DNA from: Streptomyces sp. WM6378
GTDB lineage: Bacteria; Actinomycetota; Actinomycetes; Streptomycetales; Streptomycetaceae
Assembly: GCF_001279695.1 (NCBI RefSeq)
Contig: NZ_LGDD01000212.1
Coordinates: forward strand, 27,877-91,876
DNA length: 64,000 nucleotides
Direction: 5' to 3'
The translations under genes were made by a program, and so were the position numbers. Below the pieces are notes generated by a model. That model worked only from the letters and a program-made list of their open reading frames with translations, was not told the origin of the DNA and made no database searches. Positions 57,332-64,000 of the stretch are shown here, piece by piece. How positions within the stretch are numbered: the first letter of the stretch is position 1; each line of letters begins with the position of its first letter.

Positions 57332-57844
57332 GTGAACGCCCCGCTCCCCACCTCGCTCGAAGACCTCGCAGTCGAGATGACTCGACACGGCTGGGACGTC
57401 TCCTGGCAGCGCAATCACGGCGAAGCACGCGTCGAAGGAAGCCTGCGAGGCGGAGCGGCCGCCATGGCCACCGCGCGCTACACACTGGAGAAGGGCTGGG
57501 TCACACGCTTCTACGCGATCGAGTCCGTCGAGGACGAAGGCACCCACTGGCTCCGCATCCGGCGCAACGCACTCCTGACGTTCATCTCCACCGACCGCCT
57601 CCCCGCCGACGCCCGCCGGTGGATCGTGCGCCACACCAAGTGCCGCTGCCGCAAGCATTCACAGCCGACCCAGTGGCGCGCCCTGCACCTGCTGGCAGGT
57701 ATCCAACTGGAGCGCCTGAGCACCCGGGGCGTCGAGGAGGAGAAGCGGGTCTACCGCTGCCGCTACGACGCCCGGCGCTGGCACCTCACCTCGCAGGACG
57801 AGCGCACCCCGAGCTCCTGGCACGGGACCGCAGCCGCTCTCTGA
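57332..57844 (+). CDS. Unknown 170-residue protein
   Basis: 170 residues from a GTG at 57332 with GGAG 7 nt upstream. An in-frame ATG at 57281 exists but lies within the leader hairpin region. LEDLAVEMTRHGWDVSWQRN is an alpha/beta opening, and a Cys/His cluster (HTKCRCRKHSQPT) is central. First gene of the rightward block. Confidence 0.7.
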   Translation: MNAPLPTSLEDLAVEMTRHGWDVSWQRNHGEARVEGSLRGGAAAMATARYTLEKGWVTRFYAIESVEDEGTHWLRIRRNALLTFISTDRLPADARRWIVRHTKCRCRKHSQPTQWRALHLLAGIQLERLSTRGVEEEKRVYRCRYDARRWHLTSQDERTPSSWHGTAAAL

Positions 57845-57902
57845 CCGGCCCGGCCCGTCCCGACCGCACCCCGTACACCACAACACCCAGGAGCCCCGCC
57901 CC

Positions 57903-58619
57903 ATGTCGAACGACCAGACGCCCCTGAACCTCAACGGCCACGCACTCCTCCCCAAGCACCCGGACGTGATGGTCTTCGCCGAGCCCGACGAGGGCCCCTT
58001 CGTGACCGGCCTCCACCGGCGCTGCGCCACCTGCGACGAAAGCCCCAGGTTCGTCCTGCGCGACGGCACCGTCCACGTACAGGACCCGTGCGCCTACCCG
58101 ATGGGCATCACGACGGAGGTCACCCTCGACGTCCCGTCCGGGAAGCTGATCGTCACCGACGACCTGCGCGACGTCTACAACGTCGACTTCGACGCGGGCG
58201 CCTCGTACAACTCCGCCCTTGGCCAGGCCCAGGTCGTCGAGGCGATGGCCGCAATCGGCTGCGCCTTCGGCCCGGTGGGCGACTCCAGCCCCAACCTGTA
58301 CCGCGACGGGGCGAACAGCTACTTCATTGCCTCCCCGCTGTACGACGACAACGACGTCCCCTCCCTGCTGGAAGAGCAGTGTCTGGCGGAGATCTCCACC
58401 GAACTGTGGGCGTACTCGATCGCCGACTTCGAGGACTGGAAGGCCAAGGGCGGCACCCCGGGATCGAAGCTTCTGGGCGAGTACACCGTCGTCGACGTCG
58501 CCCCGGGCACCTACAAGTTCACCCTCCACGTCGGCGAGCGGGGCTTTGACAAGTTCGACTTCGACACTGAGCGGGTCTTCACCCACATCGAGCGCGTCGC
58601 CCCGCTCCCCTCCTCCTGA
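57903..58619 (+). CDS. Unknown 238-residue protein
   Basis: 238 residues. ATG at 57903 with AGGAG 9 nt upstream. Cys pair RRCATCDESPRF, then a beta-rich region (VTLDVPSGKLIVTDDLRDVY) and an acidic C-terminus. The intercistronic sequence CACCACAACAC before its start is repeated before the 61506 gene. Not recognised. Confidence 0.72.
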   Translation: MSNDQTPLNLNGHALLPKHPDVMVFAEPDEGPFVTGLHRRCATCDESPRFVLRDGTVHVQDPCAYPMGITTEVTLDVPSGKLIVTDDLRDVYNVDFDAGASYNSALGQAQVVEAMAAIGCAFGPVGDSSPNLYRDGANSYFIASPLYDDNDVPSLLEEQCLAEISTELWAYSIADFEDWKAKGGTPGSKLLGEYTVVDVAPGTYKFTLHVGERGFDKFDFDTERVFTHIERVAPLPSS

Positions 58620-58678
58620 CACCGAGGCTCGTCCTCGGGCTGGCCCTGACCGCCATCCCAACACCCCTGGAGTTGACC

Positions 58679-58990
58679 GTGCCTCTGCTGTCCCGGCGCG
58701 ACTGGCGCTTGTCGATGGTGATCGGACCGAAGCCCGTCCAGGGCCATGGCGAGGGCCTTCGGGGCTTCCTCGTCAACCGGCTCCGTGGCGAACTCAAGGC
58801 GATCGTTCGCGTTCCCCTGAAGACGAACCTTGCGACGGCGGAACTCAAGAGGTACTCGGTGCACTGCGAGCCCTGCGGCAAGTGGTTCCCCCTGTCGCAG
58901 TGGGGCGAAGAAGTGCAGTGCCCGAAGTGCAAGCGCCTTTACGCCCTCGAAGCGGCCGTGTTCTCCGCCGTGCTGGATACCACCGCCTGA
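58679..58990 (+). CDS. Small zinc-ribbon protein
   Basis: 103 residues from a GTG at 58679 (GGAG 6 nt upstream). C-terminal zinc ribbon: HCEPCGKWFPL ... VQCPKCKRLYAL. The N-terminal half is basic. Possibly nucleic-acid binding. Last gene before the tRNA array. Confidence 0.68.
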   Translation: MPLLSRRDWRLSMVIGPKPVQGHGEGLRGFLVNRLRGELKAIVRVPLKTNLATAELKRYSVHCEPCGKWFPLSQWGEEVQCPKCKRLYALEAAVFSAVLDTTA

Positions 58991-59088
58991 TGGGGCCCGG
59001 CAGGGGGCCGCGGTTCTCATGCCGTCGTACGTGGTGCCCGCCGCGTCCGCGCCGTTGCTGCCGTGCGGGGTCGCCGCCTCATCAATGC

Positions 59089-59159
59089 GTCCCTTAAAAT
59101 TTGACGCACGACTCCTTCTTTGTTAATATATAAGGGTCAGCGGGGGTGATCGCCCTCGC
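59089..59159 (+). promoter_or_regulatory. Type A promoter of the tRNA array, operators on both sides
   Basis: GTCCCTTAAAAT (59089-59100), -35 TTGACG (59101-59106), 17-bp spacer, -10 TAATAT (59124-59129), then AAGGGTC (59132-59138). A leader hairpin GCGGGGG/CCCTCGC follows at 59140-59159. Same two-box arrangement as 38438-38488. It ends about 40 nt before the first tRNA-like gene. Confidence 0.8.
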
Positions 59160-59201
59160 TGGCGCTGGACAGTAAGGAGCGGCCGATCCGCGCTGTCTGG
59201 C

Positions 59202-59274
59202 AGGTCCGTAGCTCATGTCGGTAGAGCGCCCCCCAAGCCGGGGGGAGGTCAGGGGTTCAACTCCCCTCGGATCG
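59202..59274 (+). tRNA. tRNA-like gene 1, Ala-like features, atypical anticodon loop
   Basis: D arm GCTC/GAGC and T arm AGGGG-TTCAACT-CCCCT are regular. Acceptor pairs 2-7 form, including G3.U70, a tRNA-Ala identity pair; 1:72 is A.G (unpaired). The anticodon arm is six C-G pairs closing a 5-nt loop AAGCC; read with standard numbering, position 33 is A and 34-36 are AGC (Ala). Base 73 is C, not A. CCA is not encoded. Confidence 0.5.
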
Positions 59275-59277
59275 CGA

Positions 59278-59337
59278 TGTGCTGGTGTGTGCCCCTCCAG
59301 AGGCGTCGTCCCCGTTGAGAGGGCGCGTATCAGCACA
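59278..59337 (+). other. Inter-tRNA hairpin 1
   Basis: 7-bp closing stem TGTGCTG / CAGCACA beginning 3 nt after tRNA-like gene 1. Possibly a processing signal. Confidence 0.55.
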
Positions 59338-59342
59338 CAGAA

Positions 59343-59384
59343 CGAACCTGCCCGGTTGATCCCCGGTGCGGGTTGAAGGAGGGA
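59343..59384 (+). repeat. Inter-tRNA repeat R, copy 1
   Basis: 42 nt, about 79% identical to 59762-59803. Shared core ACC(T/C)GC ... GCGGGT, which pairs to form a hairpin, and GAAGGAGGG at the end. Placed 13 nt before tRNA-like gene 2. Confidence 0.6.
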
Positions 59385-59397
59385 GGACGCTTCCTCT

Positions 59398-59464
59398 GGG
59401 ACGGTAGCTCAATTGGCAGAGCAACCCTGCGGGGTTGGATACGGGTTCGAGTCCCGTCCGTTCA
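59398..59464 (+). tRNA. tRNA-like gene 2, Ala-like features, shortened anticodon arm
   Basis: 67 nt. D arm GCTC/GAGC and T arm ACGGG-TTCGAGT-CCCGT regular. Acceptor pairs 2-7 form with G3.U70; 1:72 is G.A. The anticodon region is 4-5 nt shorter than normal: stem AACCC/GGGTT closes a 4-nt loop TGCG, which contains TGC (an Ala anticodon) but cannot adopt a 7-nt loop. Probably unable to decode normally. Confidence 0.45.
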
Positions 59465-59467
59465 CGA

Positions 59468-59518
59468 CGTGCCAGCGGAAGGTGATGCTTCCCCCGGCGG
59501 ATCCGGTCCGCTGGCACG
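59468..59518 (+). other. Inter-tRNA hairpin 2
   Basis: Perfect 11-bp stem CGTGCCAGCGG / CCGCTGGCACG, 3 nt after tRNA-like gene 2. Confidence 0.65.
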
Positions 59519-59638
59519 CGTCGCCCGAGGCTCCTGGGGAGGAGCCGACGGCGGCCCCCGCCCCGGCCGGGGAAGGTGACGAGCAAGCCCTCACGGGCCC
59601 TACCTGATCCGATCCCCGGCCGACGGCGGGAAATCCAC

Positions 59639-59713
59639 GCCCTCGTGGAGTAGTCCGGATCAACTCACCCCACTCTCCATGGGGAGACCGCGGGTTCAAA
59701 TCCCGCCGAGGGT
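59639..59713 (+). tRNA. tRNA-Glu (CUC)
   Basis: Complete cloverleaf: acceptor GCCCTCG/CGAGGGT (G.U at 1:72), D stem GAGT/ACTC, anticodon stem CCCCA/TGGGG with loop CTCTCCA (U33, anticodon CTC), T arm GCGGG-TTCAAAT-CCCGC. Base 73 is A; CCA not encoded. Confidence 0.85.
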
Positions 59714-59717
59714 ACGA

Positions 59718-59756
59718 CGCGCCGGTGCGGCCTTGGGAAAGGGCGCCCCCGGCGCG
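59718..59756 (+). other. Inter-tRNA hairpin 3
   Basis: 8-bp closing stem CGCGCCGG / CCGGCGCG, 4 nt after tRNA-Glu(CUC). Confidence 0.55.
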
Positions 59757-59761
59757 GCAAG

Positions 59762-59803
59762 CGGACCCGCTCGGCAGATCACCGGCGCGGGTCGAAGGAG
59801 GGG
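59762..59803 (+). repeat. Inter-tRNA repeat R, copy 2
   Basis: Partner of 59343-59384; same position relative to the next tRNA-like gene (12 nt upstream). The T-to-C change at base 7 turns a G.U pair of the hairpin into G-C. Confidence 0.6.
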
Positions 59804-59815
59804 TAGCTCCCCTCT

Positions 59816-59881
59816 GGAGCTCTGGTGTTGGCAGCACACCCCCGTGTAGGGGGAGGAGCGGGATCAGGCCCCGCAAGCTCG
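59816..59881 (+). tRNA. tRNA-like gene 4, poorly preserved
   Basis: Acceptor pairs 2-6 (GAGCT/AGCTC) form; 1:72 is G.G and 7:66 C.A. D stem GTGT/GCAC. The anticodon arm is CCCCC/GGGGG with loop GTGTA; in standard numbering U33 and GTA (Tyr) appear with one mismatch. The T loop ATCAGGC is not canonical. Identity uncertain. Confidence 0.35.
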
Positions 59882-59885
59882 CTGT

Positions 59886-59928
59886 GCCGTACGTCCGTCC
59901 CGGGTCCTGCCCGGGACGGACGTACGGC
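59886..59928 (+). terminator. Very strong hairpin after tRNA-like gene 4
   Basis: Perfect 19-bp stem, GCCGTACGTCCGTCCCGGG and its complement, with a 5-nt loop. Stable enough to act as a terminator, splitting the array, or as an RNA-processing or protecting structure. Confidence 0.7.
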
Positions 59929-60264
59929 CGGGAACGGCATCGGACGACCCGCCTGGCCGTCCGCGCCCGGAACACCCTCTGACAGGCCGCTGAGGCCCGG
60001 AATCCCCCGCCCTTCCGGCGGTGCGCCCGGGTCGTCCCGTCATGGCGGCACCGGGCCCGGAATGACGCGAGGTGAACGTCTGGTCGTGCTGCTCCCCGCC
60101 TCCGGTTCAGCCCGGGGCGGGAGGCAGCCGCTGTTCCTCCTGCTGCGCCGTTCACGGTGCTCAGAGGCGATGGCCCCGCTCGGGGCGCGATCGCCCAACC
60201 CCGGCCTGCCGGGGCGGGACATGCGACCCGCGCGGCTCCCCACACCGCGCACCGACTCGCTTCC
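59929..60264. other. 336 nt inside the tRNA array without a recognised gene
   Basis: GC-rich with several possible hairpins (for example CCCGCCTCC ... GGCGGGAGG). No cloverleaf or reading frame could be supported. Confidence 0.4.
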
Positions 60265-60337
60265 CGTCCCGGCTAGGCCCGCGGAGCGCCCTCGCCCTCT
60301 CAAGGGGGAGACCGCGGGTTCGAGTTCCGCCGGGGTA
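60265..60337 (+). tRNA. tRNA-like gene 5, degenerate Glu (CUC)-like
   Basis: The 3' half closely resembles tRNA-Glu(CUC) at 59639 (GGGGAGACCGCGGGTTC). Acceptor CGTCCCG/CGGGGTA has two wobble pairs and C.A at 1:72. Anticodon loop CTCTCAA gives U33 and CTC with one stem mismatch (29:41). The D arm is weak. Likely a decayed copy or a non-decoding tRNA-like RNA. Confidence 0.4.
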
Positions 60338-60351
60338 CGCACCACCCGCTC

Positions 60352-60422
60352 GCTCCTGTCGTTCAACGGAAAGGACGCCGGACTACGGATCCGGAGATCG
60401 GGGTTCGAATCCCCGCAGGAGT
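60352..60422 (+). tRNA. tRNA-Arg (ACG)
   Basis: Complete cloverleaf: acceptor GCTCCTG/CAGGAGT (G.U at 1:72), D stem GTTC/GGAC, anticodon stem CCGGA/TCCGG with loop CTACGGA (anticodon ACG, read as ICG), T arm CGGGG-TTCGAAT-CCCCG. CCA not encoded. Confidence 0.9.
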
Positions 60423-60501
60423 GCCGCACCGCTGCTGGTGCCGACTTCCGCCTCCGCCCGCCGGGCGGTCGGCCCTTTCGCTACGGACAAGGAAGCAGGA
60501 C

Positions 60502-60921
60502 ATGGAGCCGACCGACTGGCCTTGCGTTCTCGCACAGTTCACGCCTTCGCTGCGCGTGGAGCGGTTCGACGAGGTGGTGCAGTACGACAACGCGATGACG
60601 GCGAAGCCGCCGCAGCGGACGTACGAGAAGGTATGGCAGGGGCAGTGTGGCCCGGACTTCACCGTCGAGGACGGCGAGGACAGCTACCGCGTCCGGCCCG
60701 TCCGGCTGCGTGTCCGCTGGTTCCAGGACGGCGATGCCACGCCCCGTTGGAACAGCATCGAGGTAACCGGTCACGAGGTCCTGCTCGACGAGCGCCTGGG
60801 GCGCCATCCCGTCAGGGAGATCTGGACGCCCTACCACGCCAACTGGGGGCAGGTTCCCGACTGGTTCCTCCAGTTCGTGAGCGCCAACCTTCCGGCCCCG
60901 CGGACTGCCGCGGAGGGCTGA
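60502..60921 (+). CDS. Unknown protein encoded inside the tRNA array
   Basis: 139 residues from the ATG at 60502 (AGGA upstream). SLRVERFDEVVQYDNAMTAK, then VRPVRLRVRWFQDGDATPRW, beta-rich with no known motif. It lies between tRNA-Arg and tRNA-Glu(UUC), so it is probably on the array transcript or a processed part of it. Confidence 0.7.
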   Translation: MEPTDWPCVLAQFTPSLRVERFDEVVQYDNAMTAKPPQRTYEKVWQGQCGPDFTVEDGEDSYRVRPVRLRVRWFQDGDATPRWNSIEVTGHEVLLDERLGRHPVREIWTPYHANWGQVPDWFLQFVSANLPAPRTAAEG

Positions 60922-60975
60922 CCCGCAACGTGGCCGGGGCCGGTCGCCTTCGCGCGGCGGGCTCGGCCCTTCCTG

Positions 60976-61045
60976 GCTCCTGTCGTCCATGGGTAAGACA
61001 CCGGTCTTTCAAGCCGGGAAACGGGGTTCGAGTCCCCGCAGGAGC
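60976..61045 (+). tRNA. tRNA-Glu (UUC)
   Basis: Complete cloverleaf: acceptor GCTCCTG/CAGGAGC (7 bp), short D stem GTC/GAC, anticodon stem CCGGT/GCCGG (one wobble) with loop CTTTCAA (anticodon TTC), T arm CGGGG-TTCGAGT-CCCCG. Base 73 is A; CCA not encoded. Confidence 0.9.
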
Positions 61046-61082
61046 ATCCGCCCGTTCCGTCGCCCTTCGTGAGGAGCGCCCC

Positions 61083-61427
61083 GTGGTCCGTTACCGCTGC
61101 CGACCGAACGTCATGCTCGCCGCGCCGATCGTCACCCTGCCCACCGCGATCGCCCGCCACCTGCGCGCCGACCTCCTCGGCCGTCCGGATCCGTCCTGGC
61201 ACAGCCTGGCCCACCTGGTCACCGCCCAGCTCTTCCCCGGCAGCGCCTGCCACACCCTGACCTTGCCCCCGCGCGACCTCCAGGACCTGCTGGCCGTCCT
61301 GCTCGACTTCTCCATCGACTTCTCCAACGGCACGCTCACACCCGAGACGTGCGGCTTCACCGAAGCCGACATCCATGAGGCCATCGACCTCCACCAGCAC
61401 CACTACGGCCCGCTCCTGGACTACTGA
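61083..61427 (+). CDS. Unknown 114-residue protein
   Basis: 114 residues from a GTG at 61083, GAGGAG 6 nt upstream. LPTAIARHLRADLLGRPDPS, then DLLAVLLDFSIDFSNGTLTP and a His-rich tail (DLHQHHYGPLLDY). Immediately follows tRNA-Glu(UUC). Not recognised. Confidence 0.68.
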   Translation: MVRYRCRPNVMLAAPIVTLPTAIARHLRADLLGRPDPSWHSLAHLVTAQLFPGSACHTLTLPPRDLQDLLAVLLDFSIDFSNGTLTPETCGFTEADIHEAIDLHQHHYGPLLDY

Positions 61428-61505
61428 GCGTCCGCGGCCCCGCCGAGTGCCTGCCGCGCCACGCCCGCGCCGACCGGCCACACCACAACACTCCGGAGAT
61501 CCCGC

Positions 61506-61871
61506 ATGGAACTGCGCCAGCTCGACGCCCCCGCCGACCCGGGCTTCCGCCTCGACCTCGACGGCACCGCCCGCTTCCTCCACGAGGGCTACACCGTGAC
61601 GGTCCAGGGGCGCCGCGCCACTGCCGAGGACGCCTGGTGCTACTACGACCCGCTGGACAGCCACGATGTCCTGCTCGCAGGCACCGTGACGCTGGAAGGC
61701 GTAGATGCGGGCACGGCCTACGCCATCGGGAACGAGCGTTCCGCTCATAGCCTGCGGCAGGCGCTGGAGGAGGTTCTGCGTGACGCCGTCGACGACGTCC
61801 GCCACACCGTAGCCCGCCTGAGCGCGCGCGTGGAGCAGATCGACCACAAGCACCGCGAGCAGCAACCGTAA
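61506..61871 (+). CDS. Unknown 121-residue protein
   Basis: 121 residues, ATG at 61506 with GGAG 8 nt upstream. Beta-rich N-terminal half (RFLHEGYTVTVQGRRATAED) and a helical C-terminus (LRDAVDDVRHTVARLSARVE). The preceding sequence CACCACAACAC matches that before 57903. Not recognised. Confidence 0.7.
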   Translation: MELRQLDAPADPGFRLDLDGTARFLHEGYTVTVQGRRATAEDAWCYYDPLDSHDVLLAGTVTLEGVDAGTAYAIGNERSAHSLRQALEEVLRDAVDDVRHTVARLSARVEQIDHKHREQQP

Positions 61872-61912
61872 GCCCTTCACCACCCCGACATTCCAAGGGA
61901 GTTGGCAGTCAC

Positions 61913-62233
61913 ATGGGAAACGCAGCGAGGCCCGGAACCGTCGTCGTCCGCGAGATCGATCACGACCCGTTCGCGGTAGACGGGGAGCAGTACCTCGTCC
62001 GGGAGCTGGTCTGGAACGGCATCGACGGCCGTTCCTACGATCTGGTGCGCCGCCGTGATGACCAGGTGCTGACTGAAGACGAGTCGTTCGACTCCCACCC
62101 CACCGACGCGCAGATCGCTGCGGTGCTCGAAGAGCACGGCCTCGACGCCGAGCCGGAGACGTGCGAGAGGCGCCAGAAGGAGAGCCTTGTGGCCACCGCG
62201 CACTGGCACGACAACGAGTGGGTGGGCACCTGA
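61913..62233 (+). CDS. Unknown 106-residue protein
   Basis: 106 residues, acidic. GEQYLVRELVWNGIDGRSYD, then DAQIAAVLEEHGLDAEPETC. GGGAG about 11 nt before the ATG. Last of the rightward set behind the tRNA array. Not recognised. Confidence 0.65.
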   Translation: MGNAARPGTVVVREIDHDPFAVDGEQYLVRELVWNGIDGRSYDLVRRRDDQVLTEDESFDSHPTDAQIAAVLEEHGLDAEPETCERRQKESLVATAHWHDNEWVGT

Positions 62234-62528
62234 TGCTGGGACGAGAGGTTGCGCATCGGGCCGAGCCCCTGCCGGGTCGCCGGCGTGCCCGCTGGCCGGC
62301 GCCTGGGCCGTGGCGCGCCCCGTTCGAGCCGAGGAGTATGCCCGCCGGCCTGCCGTCAGGGCCCCGCCGCGTCACCTCCCAGCACCTGACCATCGGCCCC
62401 GTCCGCGCTCCGTCGCGCCGCCGTCCGTGCTCCCGCCCACTATCGGGGAACAGCATCTGACCGGCCTGGCCCGCGCCTAGTCTTCGAGACGCTCAAAACC
62501 TTTACACCGAAAGGCTGTTGAGATACCC
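62234..62528. other. 295-nt gap
   Basis: No gene or type A promoter was recognised. A short AT-richer stretch lies just before the 62529 gene. Confidence 0.4.
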
Positions 62529-63284
62529 ATGCCCTCCTCGCCGCCCGCCTTCATTCCGTCGGAGGCCCAACAAGAGATCGACTGGCTGACTACACACACA
62601 GGCGTGAGGCCCACCGTGACACGGGAGACGGGAGTCATCCGGATCACACACGGTCATGAGCGGCTGCGTGTTGAGACCGTGTTCCGTCGACGGGCCAAGG
62701 GCTGGAAGCGGGCATCCTCGACGCTGTATCAGGACGGGGAGAGGCGGCCGACCGTCTCCTCGTGGGAGGCGTACGCCGAGCTCTTCCAGGAACTCGCAGG
62801 CGAGCAGCCGGCACGCCTGGAGCCGGAAGAAGTAGCGACACTGAAGCCCGCTGAACTGCAGTCGCCCCACCTCGTTCCCGAAGACAGCAAGGTACCGATT
62901 CAGGTGCGGCAACAGACGGAAGGGCTCCGCCGGGCGCTGAGCGCCAAGGAACCGGCTCCGGTGATCACGTTGGGCCTCGACGACCGAGGACGATACGTGA
63001 TCGAGGTGAAGTCACCGAAGGCGACCATGCAGGTCTTCTTCGACACAGGACGGCGCAGCGGCGCTCGTTTCGCGACTCTGGCGCTGGACGACCCCATCCG
63101 GTTGGTCACCGCAGACGGGACCGACCACACGAAGGAGATCGACGGCAAGCTGGAAGAAGCTCTGTCTCGGCTTGCGCAGGCTGATCACCCCGAGGTCGAG
63201 GAGGCCGAAGGGACGAAAGGCGCGTCGCAGTCCGCGCGAGCCGGTGGGCCGCAGTCCCGCAAGGGAACGGTGCTCAGGCTGTAG
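62529..63284 (+). CDS. Unknown 251-residue protein
   Basis: 251 residues. SEAQQEIDWLTTHTGVRPTV, a basic beta region (HERLRVETVFRRRAKGWKRA) and a second beta region (PVITLGLDDRGRYVIEVKSP) ending in a low-complexity Lys/Glu/Ser tail. No known motif. AAGG precedes the ATG at a long distance. Codon use is less extreme in GC than the neighbours, so it may be recently acquired (impression only). Confidence 0.7.
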   Translation: MPSSPPAFIPSEAQQEIDWLTTHTGVRPTVTRETGVIRITHGHERLRVETVFRRRAKGWKRASSTLYQDGERRPTVSSWEAYAELFQELAGEQPARLEPEEVATLKPAELQSPHLVPEDSKVPIQVRQQTEGLRRALSAKEPAPVITLGLDDRGRYVIEVKSPKATMQVFFDTGRRSGARFATLALDDPIRLVTADGTDHTKEIDGKLEEALSRLAQADHPEVEEAEGTKGASQSARAGGPQSRKGTVLRL

Positions 63285-63567
63285 CGCTGCGCGTACCCAG
63301 TGACTGCTCGCACTCGCGCCGGGTGCCCGGCTGGCTCCGGGTTCCCGTCGCGGCCCTGTCCCGCCGTCGGCCGCTCGACGTCTTTCCCGCCGTCCCGTGC
63401 GGTCCGTCGCCGCCGCCCGCCGGCTCTGTGGCCTCGGGCCGTGCTGTCCCGCCCGCCCGTCGCTCGCGCCGGTGTTCCTTTTGTCGAGATGCTGCTCGCG
63501 GCCCCGGCCGCTGCTTGCTGCTTGCCGTCTGCTGCTTTGAAGGCCTGCGTGGGGCGTGTCCGGAGGG
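63285..63567. other. 283-nt gap
   Basis: No gene assigned. Rich in GCC/CCG; nothing recognised. Confidence 0.35.
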
Positions 63568-63876
63568 CTATCCGTTCCAGGGGAGGTCGTCGTCGCCGGT
63601 GTTCTCGAAGAGCCGGTGGAACAGGTCCATGCGGCCCGTGGCGTGTTTGGCCGCTCCGTATGCCTCGGTCGCGATGCCGATGCGGCGCATCGCGTTGTCG
63701 TCGACGAGGGCGTCGGTGAAGGCGGTCCCGGGCGGGAAGATCCGGTCGGCGTCCTTGTCCTCTTGGCGTAGCCGGGCGAGGTTGGCGTCCTGGATGCGGG
63801 CGGCCGCGGCTTCGTGGGTCAGCTCGGCGGCGTCCCGGGCCGGGTCCGGCCGGTGCCGGTCGTGGGGGGTGTTCAC
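63568..63876 (-). CDS. Unknown 102-residue protein near the right edge
   Basis: 102 residues from a GTG at 63876. Charged helical protein: LTHEAAAARIQDANLARLRQ, then TGRMDLFHRLFENTGDDDLP. Converges with the 62529 gene. Not recognised. Confidence 0.6.
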   Translation of the reverse strand: MNTPHDRHRPDPARDAAELTHEAAAARIQDANLARLRQEDKDADRIFPPGTAFTDALVDDNAMRRIGIATEAYGAAKHATGRMDLFHRLFENTGDDDLPWNG

Positions 63877-64000
63877 CGGGTCACGGTAGCGGCTGGCCCA
63901 CCCGTCCGCGGCCCCTCGTGCCGAGGCCGGCGTCCCCGCCCGCTCCCACGGCTCCGTTGCGCCCGCCCACCGGCCCGGCCCGCGGCGTCCCCTCCCGCCC

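Noticed and set aside
38438..59138. CRISPR array
   Set aside because: The repeated units are promoters kilobases apart with genes between; no regular spacer arrangement exists anywhere in the window.
59816..59881. Confident tRNA-Tyr
   Set aside because: The GUA reading needs a mismatched stem, and the T loop is not canonical; only a tRNA-like call is justified.
59202..61045. Integration (att) site at a tRNA
   Set aside because: No integrase gene and no direct repeat of a tRNA 3' end was found. The resemblance between 59639 and 60265 is a duplicated tRNA, not an att pair.

Overview
The window is high-GC actinobacterial DNA. GTG and TTG starts, 4-nt ATGA/GTGA gene overlaps, WhiJ-type regulator loci and the protein families all point to Streptomyces or a close relative. 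There is no rRNA, core ribosomal or replication locus. Long runs of small unknown genes, a plasmid-type DUF932 protein, a ParA-like ATPase, an NAD-dependent DNA ligase, an Lsr2-like protein and a tRNA array suggest a large plasmid, or an integrated or chromosome-arm element. No plasmid end, integrase or conjugation gene was found, so the replicon type is unproven.

Layout. 1-5.2 kb: an XRE regulator cut by the left edge, two small genes, a small membrane protein, and a trypsin-like/STAND NTPase whose protease site looks dead. 5.4-13.9 kb: eight leftward genes, most overlapping by 1-4 nt (radical-SAM-like, enolase superfamily, HAD, GGDEF-like, phosphoketolase, PhyH dioxygenase, methyltransferase, Nudix), which read as one metabolic operon of unknown product. 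13.9-23.5 kb: an RsbW-like ATP-binding protein, two XRE/TPR regulators, small HTH proteins, an HD phosphohydrolase, a DUF3307 protein and a HicA-like protein, with two broken genes. 23.6-38.4 kb: a ParA-like operon, two tandem ADP-ribosyltransferase-like genes, ligA and a DUF932 operon. 39-57.2 kb: about 30 small leftward genes, mostly unrecognised, in short operons. 57.3-63.9 kb: mainly rightward small genes surrounding a tRNA array (59.2-61.05 kb).

The strongest pattern is regulatory. Thirteen promoters between 38.4 and 59.1 kb look alike: an upstream GACCCTT box, a -35 TTGAC-type hexamer, a 16-18 bp spacer and a -10 usually TACATT. They head nearly every short operon and the tRNA array. 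Nine are followed by a short leader hairpin whose 7-nt loop is close to ANGCAAG while the stem pairs covary. A second promoter type (TAATWCTTGAC then TGTYTAG) precedes the ParA-like operon and the HicA-like gene. The Lsr2-like multi-domain protein (39743-41164) sits under one of these promoters and is a candidate regulator.

The tRNA array has three canonical-looking tRNAs (Glu-CUC, Arg-ACG, Glu-UUC) and four tRNA-like structures that all lack a 1:72 pair. Two of these have a G3.U70 pair and abnormal anticodon loops. The first four members are separated by strong, unrelated hairpins and by a 42-nt repeat. Names for unknown genes are deliberately descriptive. All positions and motifs were read by eye; no search or folding program was run.
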